This document shows, piece after piece, positions 12,442-23,958 of a stretch of 64,000 nucleotides of DNA. The position numbers and the translations under genes are program-made. Numbering within the stretch: position 1 is the first letter of the stretch; each line of letters begins with the position of its first letter. Source of the DNA: Calycina herbarum. Taxonomy: Eukaryota; Ascomycota; Leotiomycetes; Helotiales; Pezizellaceae. The stretch is taken from positions 1 through 64,000 of the forward strand of contig LLEY01000094.1 of assembly GCA_001414485.1 (NCBI GenBank), given 5' to 3'. The notes beneath the pieces are model-generated. The model did not search any database. It saw nothing but the letters and a program-made list of their open reading frames with translations, and was not told the DNA's origin.

Positions 12442-14479
12442 GTTACCTACTTCTCTATTAAGCTTTACTTTTACTAATCTATTAGCTAAGAAAGAGGAGA
12501 CCTATTCTATAAAGTAATACGGCTATTCTTACTCTCTTAACCTTTTAATTAGGCGGCTAGGGAGTACTACGTTAAAGGCGCCCTTAATATCGAGTGTAAG
12601 AAGAGAGGCTTCCTACTTATCTATAAGGGCTGACTTAATGTCGAAGGTAAGACAGGTAGTAAGGTCTATGGCGGCTCTTAGTAGAAGAGCCTCGAACTAG
12701 TTCTACCCTAGAATAGAGTACTTAATAGCTATCTAAGAGACTTGCTTAGTAAGGAGCCTTTTAAGCCCTTTTCTAAGGACCGAGAGTAGAGCAATTAGCT
12801 AGTATACTTAAGAGAAGGACTTGTCTTTCTTATTAGGTTTTAGGATAATAGCAACGACAGCGGATCGGAAGATCTTTGAGTAGAAGCCTGTCTCTATATA
12901 GCCTCTGAATAGTAGGAAGACAAGGTTCGAGATCTATAGCTAGGCTACTTTAAGGACCCCTGTTACTAGCTCGTCTTCTCCTAGTACGGTTAAAGCTTTG
13001 CCGAGGATCGATTCCTCGACCTCGCGTAAAGTAAGGTCTGCCTATAGGAGGGCCTGAGTAGAGGTGGTTAGAGTGTTAAGTAGTATATCCCTAACTTCGG
13101 CCTTATTTATAAGCAGCTCCTATACGAGGATCTTCTACTTCTCCTAAGTAGTAAAGCCTAGCTAACCTGCCGAGTCTCTTAAGAGGGGAGACTTATATAT
13201 TCCAGTGCTCTAGTACCACTTATAAATCTTAAAGACGTCTTTACTCTTCGTAGCCTTATCGATTAGGTTACAGAAGTGTTCTCTCTTTACTTTCCGGATT
13301 TCCTGTCTTAGACTCCTATAAAGAGACTTTAAGGCTCGAGGGCTTGTGTTAAGCCTTTGTGTCTGCCTTACCTCGGTGGCCGCTGTCTAGCATTCCTTAT
13401 TCTACTAGGGGTGTCTAAATCTATGTCCGAGACCTCGCTTAGTACTATAGAGGTATGTACTATGTACGCTCTCGGTAATAAATCCTACTAGGGCCTCTAG
13501 CGATTCCGTGTTTAGTTATTACGTAAGTTTGTATAGCTATTACGTTTCGAGCTTACTTTAGAGAGTAGTCTTAAAGGTTTTAACGTCGAGAGTACTAAGT
13601 TTTAAAGGCAGATCCTTCTCTATTAGGTTTCCTATATATAGAAGCTAGGTAAGAAGTAGGAGGTGGTTAGAGCTATACTTAAAGGTAAGGTCTATCTCGG
13701 TAGACGCCCCTCTTTAGTAGAGGTTACTCGAGCAAAAGGCAAGGTCGAGGGTGTTGCCGAGGTTGTACGTTTACGTTCTAGGAGGGGTAGAGAGTTATAA
13801 CCCTCTGTCCTTTATCTAGTTAACAAGCGAGGGGGCTTGTATACTTTCCTACCTAAGGAAATCCGGTTATTAGAGCTAGCTCTTTAGGTTTAAGTTGCCG
13901 GCTATAAGGGTATTCGTTGTAGTAATATATTATAAGTAAAGGACGAGGTTAATAGCCTCTCTAGCACCCTTAGCGCCTAGGGAGGCGTTATATACGTTGA
14001 GGATATATAACGGGAGGCTTTAGAAGAGCGTAATCTTAATATAAATAAGGTCTTAGTATTTAAGCGAGGGTGTAATCGGTGTTTATTAACTTAAGAGAAT
14101 CCTCGCTCCTTTTTATATAAATATAAGCACTCTAGGAGAGTTATCGTTCTAGTTATATATAGGTATGAAATAGGTGTAATTCGAGTAGTATCTTATAATC
14201 TAATAGCTAATCTCTCTCTAGTATATATACAGTTCCTAGATAAGGACTATGTCGACTCGTCTAGAGTGAGCTAGTTAGAGAACCAGCTCCTAGTACTTGC
14301 TAGACTTATAAACGTTAATCTATAGAACTTAGAGGCAGTGGTTTTTAGCAAGCCCTTATCTACTTATAGAGAAACTATAATAGTATTTCCTCGGGTTCTT
14401 CGAATAGAGAGGTTGTTAGAAGCCTCTTCTATAGGAGTGTCTATAGTAGTGTTAAAATCATCTTTTTAGGATAGTAAGA

Positions 14480-14575
14480 TAGGCGAGGTAGGCGAGGTAG
14501 GCGGGAGGGGCGAGAGAGGCGAGGAAGGTAAGGTAGGCGAGGTAGGTAAGGCAGGCGAAGTAGGCGAGGTAGTCG
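14480..14575. repeat. 9-bp minisatellite inside the LINE
   Basis: About ten imperfect copies of a GGCGAGGTA-type 9-mer, a multiple of three, so it would keep a Pro/Ser/Thr-rich reading frame on the minus strand between the LINE gag and endonuclease regions. Confidence 0.7.
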
Positions 14576-16120
14576 AGTTAGAATAGCTGTCTACTCTAGC
14601 TTGTAGAGTAGCTGGAGCTTCTGCGTCTCGGCTACTATAAGGGGAGTCTTCCTCCCTTCTTATCTGTATTTTATTATATACTTACTAAATAGTTCTCTTA
14701 TTCTCGGTTAAGGGGCGTGTCCCTGAGTTCCTTAGTCTAAGCTGGCACTCTAGGTCGTCTAAGGCGTGAGGTCTACTATAATATAAGCACTTTAGCTTAT
14801 ACTATGTATGTCTTAAACACGTAGGGTAAAGGTCTTTAGAGTGTTAAGTGGTACTGTATAGACGGCACCGTTGGTTCTTCCTATAGTTTCTTTAGTTATG
14901 CTACCCCTAGCACTTAGAGTACTATGTAATTGTAGAAACCTTAGGAAGAGGTTTAAAGAAGACTCTTCTGCCGAGAAGAGATGTTGTATCTGGGATAGCG
15001 TAGCTGTCCTAGGCTTCTTCCTCTTTAAAGAAGACAGTCTAGGAGGTGTAGAACAGCTTATCCGGTAACGAGATCCTTGTTATATCAACCTTTATAGGGG
15101 CTATTCTGATTCGTTCCTTGATTACTATAGCTACTACTTTAGAAGTAGTAGGGACAAGGGTCGATATAATTACTCCTTTTTCATTAATCTCGACAGCTTT
15201 GATACTTTAAGGTATCCTTAATAAGCAGTATACTACCTAGTTTTATAAGGTCTTAATCTTAGCTATAGAGAATAGCGTCTATATAAATGCCTTCTTTGTC
15301 GATAATAGAGCTTCTAGAGCAGCCTCGTTCTTTAGTATAATAGCGAAACCAGAGCTAACTAAGAGGACCTCTTATATAAGCTCTTTATAGCCTATCTTTG
15401 GATTATAGAGGGCAAGAAAGATAGCTAGAGTAGAATGTTTCCTTTCTAGGGAATCAGGGGGTAGTCGGATAAAGACTCTAAGGTCTGGTTTAGCTAAAGA
15501 ACTCTTATTCTTGTCCTTCTATAGCTTTAAAGTACTAGTAGAGAGAGAGAGAGAGTGAGGTATTATTACTAGTATGCTTTTAGGCGCTAAGGCACCTTTT
15601 ACAGTCTATGTATATAAAAATTTTTCAGCCGAGCCTAGAGGGCGGGGAGGAGTCGTAGATGGCGTAGGGCCCCCTCTATATGTAATAGAGGAGGTTTCTA
15701 AGATCAAGGGTAGTAGGGGGGGTGTCTCTAAGGTGTATGCTTAGTAGAATAGTAGGCTAATATCGGCAACTTGAGTATAAAAGGCTCAGAGGTAGAGAAG
15801 AAGGTTAGAAGGGGCTTTGTCAAGAGCAGTGCTTAGGTGGTAATCTACAGCTTCTACAGTTCCTCCGAAGAAGGTTTAGCCTATAGTACTACGCTCAAGA
15901 GCTTTAGAAGTTGCTAAGACAAAGTGCTATTATATATTCGGAAGGGGGGGGATCGAGCGCCCTCCCCCTTTTCCTAGGTCTCTTCTCAGAGGCGTAGGTG
16001 AGGCCGGAGGCCTCCTAAGGGAGGTCTCCATAGAAGGAAATCGGCTTATTAAGTGCGAGTAGATGAGAGCGAGTGATTTAGAACAAAAAATTCGATCTAC
16101 GAAAAAAGGTGTTTCTATGG

Positions 16121-16132
16121 TGATTTCCCCTT
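16121..16132. repeat. Right 12-bp target-site duplication of the LINE
   Basis: TGATTTCCCCTT, identical to 966-977. Normal base composition resumes from here on. Confidence 0.8.
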
Positions 16133-16651
16133 TACCGTTCCTTTTTGGTTGTTGGAATGGTGGGAATACGTCGCTGCTTTTTAGAGGTTCTCAATTCGTA
16201 CCCAGTTCTTTCAAAGAGAAAAAGCGAAAAGGAGAGGAAAAGAGCTCGAGAGCTCGGTTCAATGCTTCTCTTTATTATTTTGAAACGATTTGATACTTTG
16301 AGTAATATGAGATTGGAAGTCGTATTTTGGCATGCGACTAATGTGGCGATGATTTCGTGTACTCTTTGTTATCTCTCACTCACGCTTTTCATTCATAGCC
16401 CACTATCCGTATGAAGGAAAAATCGCTAGAGTCTATTATACGTCCCGCAATATTAAAACTGTCTCTAATCAAACAATTAAATCTCGAATCCTTTCGCCTC
16501 CCATTCTCCCTCCTCCCAAACAAACTATGCCTCTCGCCTAAAATGAAACCAATTTACTTCCTATGACTATTGAATTCAATTTCGCGCTCCTTTCCCCTTG
16601 CTTCCCGCGTTTGAACCCTCTTGCTCATCATCCTTTTGTACTTCTGCTTCC
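16133..16651. other. Spacer between the transposon block and the acidic-protein gene
   Basis: Holds the presumed 3' untranslated region of the minus-strand gene that ends at 16652. Short open frames here have no recognisable content. Confidence 0.5.
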
Positions 16652-18247
16652 TCATTCTTGATCTTCCTCGCCCCCTTCAGCTCCAGATTCCTTGTTTTTG
16701 CCCGTTTGTTTACCGGTTCCTTTTCCTTTTCCGGTGCCGGATTGCTGTTCGTTCTCTTGATCTTCGTCTTCACCAGCATCTGCATCTTCTTCATCCCCTT
16801 CTGGTTCTCCTTCGTTCTCCTCAGTCTAGGTGGGAAAATTGGTCAGTAATTACTTGGAATGGTTGATTGAAATGGAAAAGCCACGTACCTCCTCCTCCTC
16901 CTCCTCCTCCTCTCCTCCTCCTTCACCTTCCTCATTTTCGTCTTCTTCAGCTTCCTAAAACGAAATTCATTAGTACAATTTTCTAAGCGAGACTGCGAGC
17001 AGAAATTTAACTACCTCTTCCTCACCCTCTTCCCCTTCTTCGGGCTCAGCGTCTTCTTCTTCGCCTCCCTGACGGAAAATTAGTTAACTCATTGAATTTG
17101 GTTAAGTGAGCTAAGTACCTCTTCTTCCTCTTCTGCTTCAGGATCGTCTCCTTCCTCACCCTGAAAGATATGCGTTAGTTGGGTTCTTGAATTTGCATGG
17201 TGATAAATACCTCTTCTTCTTCATCGCCTTCTGCCTCGGGATCTTCTTCCTCGTCCTGGAAATATGTTAGTTGAATTCGGGAAATTTTGAGAAAGTATGT
17301 ACTCCTTCTACCTCATCCCCTTCTCCGCCCTCCCCAAATTCTTCTTCTGCTTCTTGATCTCCCTGATGGCAAGTTAGTGACTTCATCGAATTGAAATGAG
17401 TTGAATTAGGGGGTTTAAATACCTCTTCTTCCTCTTCTGCTTCGGGATCTTCTTCACCACCCTATTTTCTCCATGTTAGTCCAATTTTCTTGGTATTGGA
17501 AATCATTTCAAGGCATTATATATACCTCTTCTTCATTAACCTCGCCATCATTCGCAATCCCATCTGCAACATCCAATCCATCCGTAACCCTCGAATCAAC
17601 CCCAATCACTCGTCCAATATCAGCGGCATTACCAAGATGTTCAGAGCCCTTCTTAGCGAGTCGTAGTGCTCTCTGTGCTTTAGTTTCCTTTGCTGGGATC
17701 TCTTCATCGTCGTCCCCTCCAGCGTCATCGTTATCTTGATCTTGCTCTTTGGCTTTTTTCTCGGCGGCGAGTCGCTTCTTTTTCTCGGCTGGGGTCTCGG
17801 TCTTGGATTTGGAATCGGATGGCTCCTCCTGATAGCAGAAAGTGGTTAGTAATTGTCCACTCAGTTCGGAAGTGAGGTTGGCCAATAAATCACGAGTGGG
17901 GACAATAAAATGTGGAAACATACATCATCGTCTCCCTTCTTCTCCTCGTCAGCGTTTTTCTTCTCATCAGCAGCCTCATCCTTTTCCTTCTTATCGGCAG
18001 CATCTTTCTTCTTTTTCTCAGCCGCATCCAACTTCTTCTTCTCAGCAGCATCCTTCTTTTTCTTATCCGCCTCTTCTTTCTTCTTCTTATCAGCAGCGGC
18101 GTCATCTTTCTTATCCTCTTCCTTCTTTTTCTTGTCGGCGTCTTTTTTGGCATCATCAGCCTTCTTCTTTTGCTCTTTTGCTTTGTCGGCTGCGCCAGAG
18201 GAGCTAGAGCCTCCTTTGCTGCCGCCTCCTACTTTGACTTTGACCAT
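16652..18247 (-). CDS. Lysine/glutamate-rich repeat protein built from phase-0 mini-exons
   Basis: No known family recognised. Nine exons: 18247-17924, 17828-17526, 17461-17423, 17362-17303, 17255-17211, 17160-17119, 17068-17015, 16954-16889, 16825-16652, giving 368 residues. Every exon length is a multiple of three and every intron (47-95 nt) is phase 0. Start is the ATG at 18247 (MVKVKVGGGSKGG). Residues about 20-105 are runs of Lys/Ala/Asp/Glu that should form a long charged helix; residues about 110-205 are mixed, with a Lys/Arg patch. Exons 3-8 each encode 13-22 residues, nearly all Glu/Asp with Gly/Pro/Ala, several around a DPEAE core; the last exon adds an acidic then Gly/Lys-rich tail. 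A nucleic-acid, ribosome or chaperone-associated role is possible, but nothing in the sequence decides it. Not secreted: no signal peptide or membrane segment. Confidence 0.75.
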
Positions 18248-19741
18248 TTTGTGTGGTTGATTGGTTGATTGGGTGTTGAAAGTACAAGGATTGACCAAGA
18301 ATGAGATGTGGGCGATGGGATTTGAGATGAGAGTAATATGTGAATACAACAAGAATCAAGAACCAAAATCACAAGAGGAGCACAGTCTTCATGTTTATAT
18401 CTTCTCGTAGCTTACCTTGCAACCTCGCCGCTGCCAAGACTCTTCTATTCTGGTTCTTAACTTGCTATGCTTGCTTCATTTTTGCCAAGCCCTCGATCGA
18501 TCACCTATTTCACGCAATTCTCAGTAATATCCTATGTATGCGTGCGTCTTTTCCATCGGAACCTACTCGTTTGGGTCATTTCTTGCGAGATAAAGGGTGT
18601 GGTGGTGGAAATGGAGAGGTGGGTGAGGGGTGGCGGCTGATGGGGGTGGAGTCAGATCGCCTATCATTGTCAGCATTCGCGGGTATGGGAAACATGGTAT
18701 TTTTCTACCATTTAACCCTCGGCCGACGTGCTTTCGGTAGTGAGGGTGTTGAAATCTTTGGTCAGAGGAGAATGTTTGTAATAAAAGGTGCGCATGGGTG
18801 GGTATTGGGGGTTTTTTGAGGCTGTGGTAGTGAGGTGGGTAAGTGGATTATTCCCGGTGAAAAGAGGGGGGATTGATTACTTGAAAGTAACTTGTTGGTT
18901 CTGGGGTTCTTCATTTGACGTTGTATACTCTTCACGATTGTTAATTTAAGACTCGAAGTAGAGAGATAATCTCCAGTGATCATAGTCAAAATTACCCTCG
19001 CTTAGCATATTCATAGTCTCTTCGCTCTCTCTTCAATTTGACCTTCTATAATAAACTTCTTGCACCCAATAACCACTCTTCTAATTCTCCCAGACAGAAA
19101 CTCTAACACACCTGAGAGCTCGGCAATCCTTATGTAATTCACAATACCCGACATGACTCTTTCTGTTCCTTGGCATAATACATCCTCAGCCTCTTTACCG
19201 AGTTTGATCTGCTGAACAGTTCCAGTTTGTTTGAATTCGTATACTTCTACTAGTATATGAGTTTGAAAGGCTTTTAGCGGCTGCTTTTAGTCAGCAGGGA
19301 AAGGGAGTAGTCAGCTGTTAAAGTAGCTGTTCAGGGTATGTGTGGGGGGTCCGGGAATTAAGTGGTAAGATTTGAGACTGGGTTGTTTGAGGTTGGGAGA
19401 ACCTTGGATGCTTATCTTGACTTGGATATGGTTGTGGTCCCTTGATGTAAATTTGTGAATGCTTGTCTTTGCAAAGAGAGAGAAGCAGGCACGCTTCGAG
19501 CTTTAGTATTCTCCTTCCCTGGGTTTTCAAATTCGCAAAACAATTAGATGGAGGTTGATGAAGAAAGAATGTTAATACTCTGAAGACAGAAAAGTAAGAG
19601 CCAGCGAACAACAATGGTGGTACTGATAAACTGCAAGTGATATTTGCAAAGCTCGTGGGGTCAAGTTAGCTTTCTATGTTTTTTTCACCCAACCTCAAAT
19701 TCCAAAGGTCTTCAATTCTTGAATTTTTATCACCACAGCAG
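18248..19741. other. Gene-poor spacer, 1.5 kb
   Basis: Contains the upstream region of the acidic-protein gene and the region downstream of the FAD oxidase. A plus-strand open frame of 159 codons at 18340-18819 has no recognisable domain and biased, low-information composition; I do not call it a gene. Confidence 0.5.
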
Positions 19742-21847
19742 CTAAACCTTACACAATCTCCCATTCTCATCCGGAATCACCGCCTTCGTCCTAACCGCCC
19801 ACCCCTCACTCCCCACTGCCTCCAAAGCCCAAAACACATCCTGGGGATCAACGCTCTTCTTTATTTTCAATAACCTCTCGTAATTCTTTCCCCAGAAACT
19901 TTCTTGAAATTCTACCTCCATAGGATCTGACTCTCCTAAATAAGATCCCGCGCCGGGCGTTGCATCACTCCACACTTTCATCCTAGCAGCCAATTCGTTC
20001 TTCGCTGCTTCCTCGCTTCCTGGTAACCATGTAGCTGTTCCTTGTATGGTATGAAGAACTGTTTCTCTCCAAGCGGGGGATACGGATGTAGACAGGTTAT
20101 AGATATTTGGTGCGCGGATGTTGAATGATATTAAAACCCCAACATTGATAGATGCAGACCAAGCTTTCCAAGTATCATTGTAAGTCACTGAATCCTTAAC
20201 TTCCCACGCAGAACGAGGGAAAAGACGGGAACCGATTACGGCATCTCCTTGGAGGGGCTCGGTTGGGAAGGTATCTATTAGTCCTGGTCCTACAGAGGAA
20301 TAAGTTTTGGTATTTGGTGGTTGGAGCCAAGTGATGTTTTGAGCGGAGAGATCATCAAACCAGGGTTGCAAGAGGGCGGTTGTTTGGGAGGAGGTTTTGT
20401 TTGGAGCGACGAAGCCGAGCATGATGAAGGTTGGGACTTGGCCGGGGATTATGAAGAAGTAGGAATATGTTCCCGCGTCGGCAAACTCAATGAAGCGAGA
20501 CCAGTACGCCTTCACACCAGCAATGAATTGTAGTGTGGAAGGTGCTGTGAAAGCAAAACGGACGCTGGTTAGGGGTGTAGACGGATAAGCACGAACAGTA
20601 ACAGAAGTTACAACTCCCCAAGTACTCCCTCCTCCACCTCTTAGGGCCCAGAACAAATCGGTGTTCTCAGTACTGGATGCTGTAACGAATCTTCCATCTG
20701 CCGTTACGATTTTCATCTCCAGAACCTGGTCGGAGGCAACGCCGTAGATGGAACTTAAAGGTGAGTGGCCACCTGACACCGAGATATTGGTGTTAGTTTA
20801 ACTCTTTGGGAAAGACTCAAGAGTTTTCGAGGGAGGAGAGAAGTTAAAGCAAGAAAAGTCTGGGAATCAGAGACTCACCTCCTTGAATATACCCTCCCAA
20901 AACCCCGACATCCTGTCCTTCTCCTCCAACAACCGCCAAACCCTTTGCATCAGCAGTAAGATATAAATCCCTCGCAATGACACCACTTCCTCCCCTGAAA
21001 CCCGGACCAGAATATAGCATAACATCATCTTTAAACTCAGGGATATAATCAATGGAATTGAAATAATGTGTCCAAATACTCAGAGAGCCTGCACCACCAG
21101 ATTTCCCGGAGAAATCATGACCGGTGTTTTTGACGATGAGACGAATTCCTGTTGTGCGGGCAAAGTTTACTCCTAGTTGGACGTGTTTTGCTGTTGTCGC
21201 GTTTATCACGTAGGAGGGGTAGCCGCCGAGTGTGCAAGTGTTGTTCGGGGAGGCGGTCGGGAGACAGGTATTTCCTTGGTAGAGGTTTGAGAGCATTGAG
21301 GAGGGGTCTGCTAGGCTTCATATCGTTAGTTTGGGATTGCGAATGGAGGTACATGGGGGAAGATGGATCCTTAAAGGAAAGAATAAAGATAAATTACTTA
21401 CTGCATGCTAGAATCAAACCAATTCTGCGTTACAAAATCACATTTCGCTTTATCCTAGAAACCATCAGTCAGTTAAAACCCTCCCCGATCCTGTCGTACT
21501 TAATTCTTGAGGGAGGGACGAACATAATAAGGTCCGTTATAGCAAGGCGCAGCAATCGGAACAGTCTTTATCAAAGCTCCTCCGAGCGTTCTATTGAGGA
21601 CATCCCAAGCAGCTTCCGAAGGCCATTCCGCATCTCCGGGAAACACTTTACAGTCTTTTGCTCTCCCTCCGTGTTTTGGTTGTGCGGCAGATGTTGAGTC
21701 TCCAAAGGAAAGAAGTGAAGAATCTTCTGCACTTAGGCTGGCTAGATATTGGGGTTGTAATTGCGTTTCTTCGAAGGGGAGAAGGGAGGAAGTTGTTTTT
21801 GAGAAGAGGATTGAGGAGATGACTAGGCTAATGGAGAGAAACTTCAT
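19742..21847 (-). CDS. Secreted FAD-linked oxidase (berberine-bridge-enzyme-like)
   Basis: Four exons, 21847-21524, 21454-21402, 21315-20879 and 20772-19742, give 614 residues. The N-terminus (MKFLSISLVISSILFS) is a signal peptide, so the enzyme acts outside the cell. FAD-binding PCMH/VAO features: YPSYVINATTAKHVQLGV, KNTGHDFSGKS (His that commonly carries the covalent flavin), GFRGGSGV, VGGEGQDVGVLGGYIQGGGHSP spanning the third intron, and ALRGGGGSTWGVVTSVTV. The C-terminal berberine-bridge segment ends ...YERLLKIKKSVDPQDVFW, the usual end block. The second flavin-linking Cys seen in some members is not obvious. Exon 3 uses an AAG acceptor, chosen because it alone restores the frame. Substrate unknown: relatives oxidise sugars, alkaloids or polyketides. 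No obvious partner genes beside it. Confidence 0.9.
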
Positions 21848-22749
21848 CTTGGGGATTGGAAGGAGAAACACCAGGACAGAACGAGAATAAGATAAGCAGC
21901 CAAAATCGCGCAAAGAAAAGAAAAAGCGCAAGATTAATAAAAACACCCTCTATTTTCCACTATCCTATAGATTTTCTACTTTGGCTGTAAGGAACCTACT
22001 CATGTGCGATCGATACAAAGCATGCGGGGTAAGAATAAGCAGCCTCAAAATGATTGGGACCAATGTAAATCAGTTACCGACCGGGGGAAGGGTTGGTTTA
22101 CGGATTCCCATTTTACCCGGTTGGTTGGAAAATTGATAATTTTATGCAGTATGCTTGATGGGTGTTGGTCGGCTCGAGATGCAGGAACATATGGAGGTTG
22201 GAATTTGGTACGAATCTTCGCCAGGGTGGAATCTTTGGATTACAAACATCCGAGATTTCTGCTGTTGTTGGTCTGCAGAATATGATTTTTTCTGGAATTT
22301 TTCTATTCTAACGATTCAGCGGTACCCTTTTTATTTAATTTAATTGTTCGATAACTTCTAATATTGAATAGATATTTGCTGTGCTTCCTTCCCCGATATT
22401 CATTCCGTGATGCCAAGGCTATGTCACGTTTTTGATATTTCAAAAAGGCTTGAGACACGAGTCTCTCAAACGAATCTTATGGAATTTGCGAGATTCTACT
22501 GAGCGGTTGAAACTCACAACATGCTTTAGCTTGCCAGAAGGGTGACAGCCCGTCATCCCACGGGATCCAAGTCTCGTGACCCAGCAAACGAAGTCCCTTC
22601 TCGTCGTAGGGAAGAAGCGATCCTCCGTCAAACACAACCAGCTCTGACCGCCCAAAGGTAGAGGTAAGAATACCAACCATCTACTCAATACCATCCATGT
22701 TGCTCACGAGGTCGGAAATTTAGGAACGCCCCTCGCCTTCATCGAAACC
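21848..22749. other. Spacer, 0.9 kb
   Basis: Upstream regions of the FAD oxidase (minus) and of the first Cys/Arg-Ser paralog (plus). Short frames on both strands show no domain. Confidence 0.5.
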
Positions 22750-23958
22750 ATGTCTGATCGGGCAATCCACAGCGAAGGTGATCCTCGGGCTATACCTTGC
22801 ACACGCTGTACAAAGGTCGCACTTCGTGGAAACTCTTGTATAACATGTTGCGATACAACTTGGGGAACTGGCAGACCTGTCAGAAGTTGTTACAAATGCT
22901 ATACTAACCATGATGCCTGCTTGTCACTTCCAGAGGACGCGGTTGCCCTTACTCTCAAGTTCAATATCGCCATGAAAACCAAGGGAGAAACAGACCCAGT
23001 ATGTTGTTTGTGGGAATCAAAGTTGAGCTTTGCTAATTGATTGCATAGGGTGTCCGGAAATTGCGTACTATCCTAACGTCCCTCTTAGAGGTATCAAAAC
23101 AGGAGGTAGAACAACGTAGGCGCACCCCTTCTGACAGAGTGAGACTTATTGTAACTAATCGCAGCTCGCACTTCTGGAGCGTCAATTGCCGAATCCATTC
23201 TATTGGAGTCCATGGCGGCACATGTTGGAGCGGCAGCAAAAAAGATAGTCGATGGTTTATCGCCAGCACAAACAGCCAATAATCGGGAGAAAACCCAACA
23301 ATATCGCATTCCAAAGCGCCAAGAAACTCTCAACCGAGACCATCCGAGAGAACATCAGAACCAACCATCAAAACAAGAAGAACGGGGAGGGAGAGGTGAT
23401 GGTGGAAGAAACCAGAGTGGCGCCAACCAAGACAGCAACAATAAGCGTGTTGATGAAGGAAGATATCGAAGTCAATCTCCAACTGAACCTCACAGAAAAC
23501 AACAGGCTGGGCGAGAAAGCCGGACAAGATACAGAAGTCAGTCTCGGCATGGAGAAGACAGAAGACATCGGTCTCGGTCACCACGCCTAGACGATCGTCA
23601 TGTACGAAAAGAAGAAAGAAAACACCGAAGTCAATCACAAGACCATCATCATAGGCATCATCGAAGCCAGTCACCCCACCATGACACCCGAAAGGGTCGG
23701 GGTCTATCGCGCGAACGACACGACCAACGAAAATATCGCAAAAGAACACCAGACGAGAGAAGAAGCCCAAGCCAGTCACCACGCCGAGGTTACGGACATG
23801 AGCGGCCAGAACACAAGGCTACTCGAGGCGTAAAACACGAAGCAGAAGAGATAGCGATAGATGAGCAGATAACCCCCGGAGTTGCTGCACGTCGAGCTCG
23901 CCTCAAGAAGCTGTTGTCGGATTTCTCGGAAGGTCTAGTGGATTTGTTATTCAATTAG
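22750..23958 (+). CDS. Cys-rich / Arg-Ser-rich protein, paralog 1
   Basis: Three exons (22750-22998, 23049-23115, 23165-23958) give 369 residues; the two introns are 50 and 49 nt. I do not recognise a named family. Residues about 16-60 hold a cysteine cluster, PCTRC ... CITCC ... CYKC ... C, spaced like a metal-binding finger. Exon 2 and early exon 3 are helical. Residues about 130-320 are rich in Arg, Ser, His and Gln with many RSQSP/RSRSP units, like the RS domains of splicing or RNP factors. The end is VAARRARLKKLLSDFSEGLVDLLFN, a basic-then-hydrophobic helix also found in the neighbour at 25535. The same two-part architecture, an intron at the same point and the shared tail show tandem duplication. 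Nuclear or RNA-binding role is inference only. Confidence 0.75.

Larger units (their letters stand above)
978..16120 (-). mobile_element. RIP-degraded LINE (Tad-like non-LTR retrotransposon) split by three LTR insertions
   Basis: Read on the minus strand, the pieces 16120-12442, 9824-9811, 9491-9185 and 2851-978 form one element of about 5.9 kb once the inserts and their duplicated 5-bp targets are removed. Recognisable remains, 5' to 3': a CCHC-type gag-like stretch near 14815-14760; the endonuclease start RVDIVLIxExYI at 14260-14221 (x at 14245 is a stop from Gln); reverse transcriptase LTLDIKGAF at 12600-12574 and FGYADDI at 9378-9358; RNase H block DLVVFTDGSRLDD at 2140-2102, followed by a second RNase H stretch to about 1970. 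The 3' end is an (AAAT)n tail at about 999-978. Flanked by a 12-bp duplication. Many Gln and Trp codons are now stops from CA/TG to TA change, so it is dead. The order gag-EN-RT-RNase H is that of the Tad clade; the clade call is inference. Confidence 0.85.

Noticed and set aside
966..16132. A CRISPR-like or satellite array reading of the repeats
   Set aside because: All repeats here are explained by LTRs, target duplications and a short minisatellite; there is no regular spacer pattern, and the DNA is fungal.
17861..18268. Long Ser/Phe or Leu-rich frames opposite the Lys-rich exon
   Set aside because: They are antisense mirrors of Lys/Glu codon runs (AAG/GAG read as CTT/CTC).
18340..18819. 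159-codon plus-strand frame upstream of the acidic-protein gene
   Set aside because: No recognisable motif and no conserved-looking segment; part may be the 5' untranslated region of the neighbour read in reverse.
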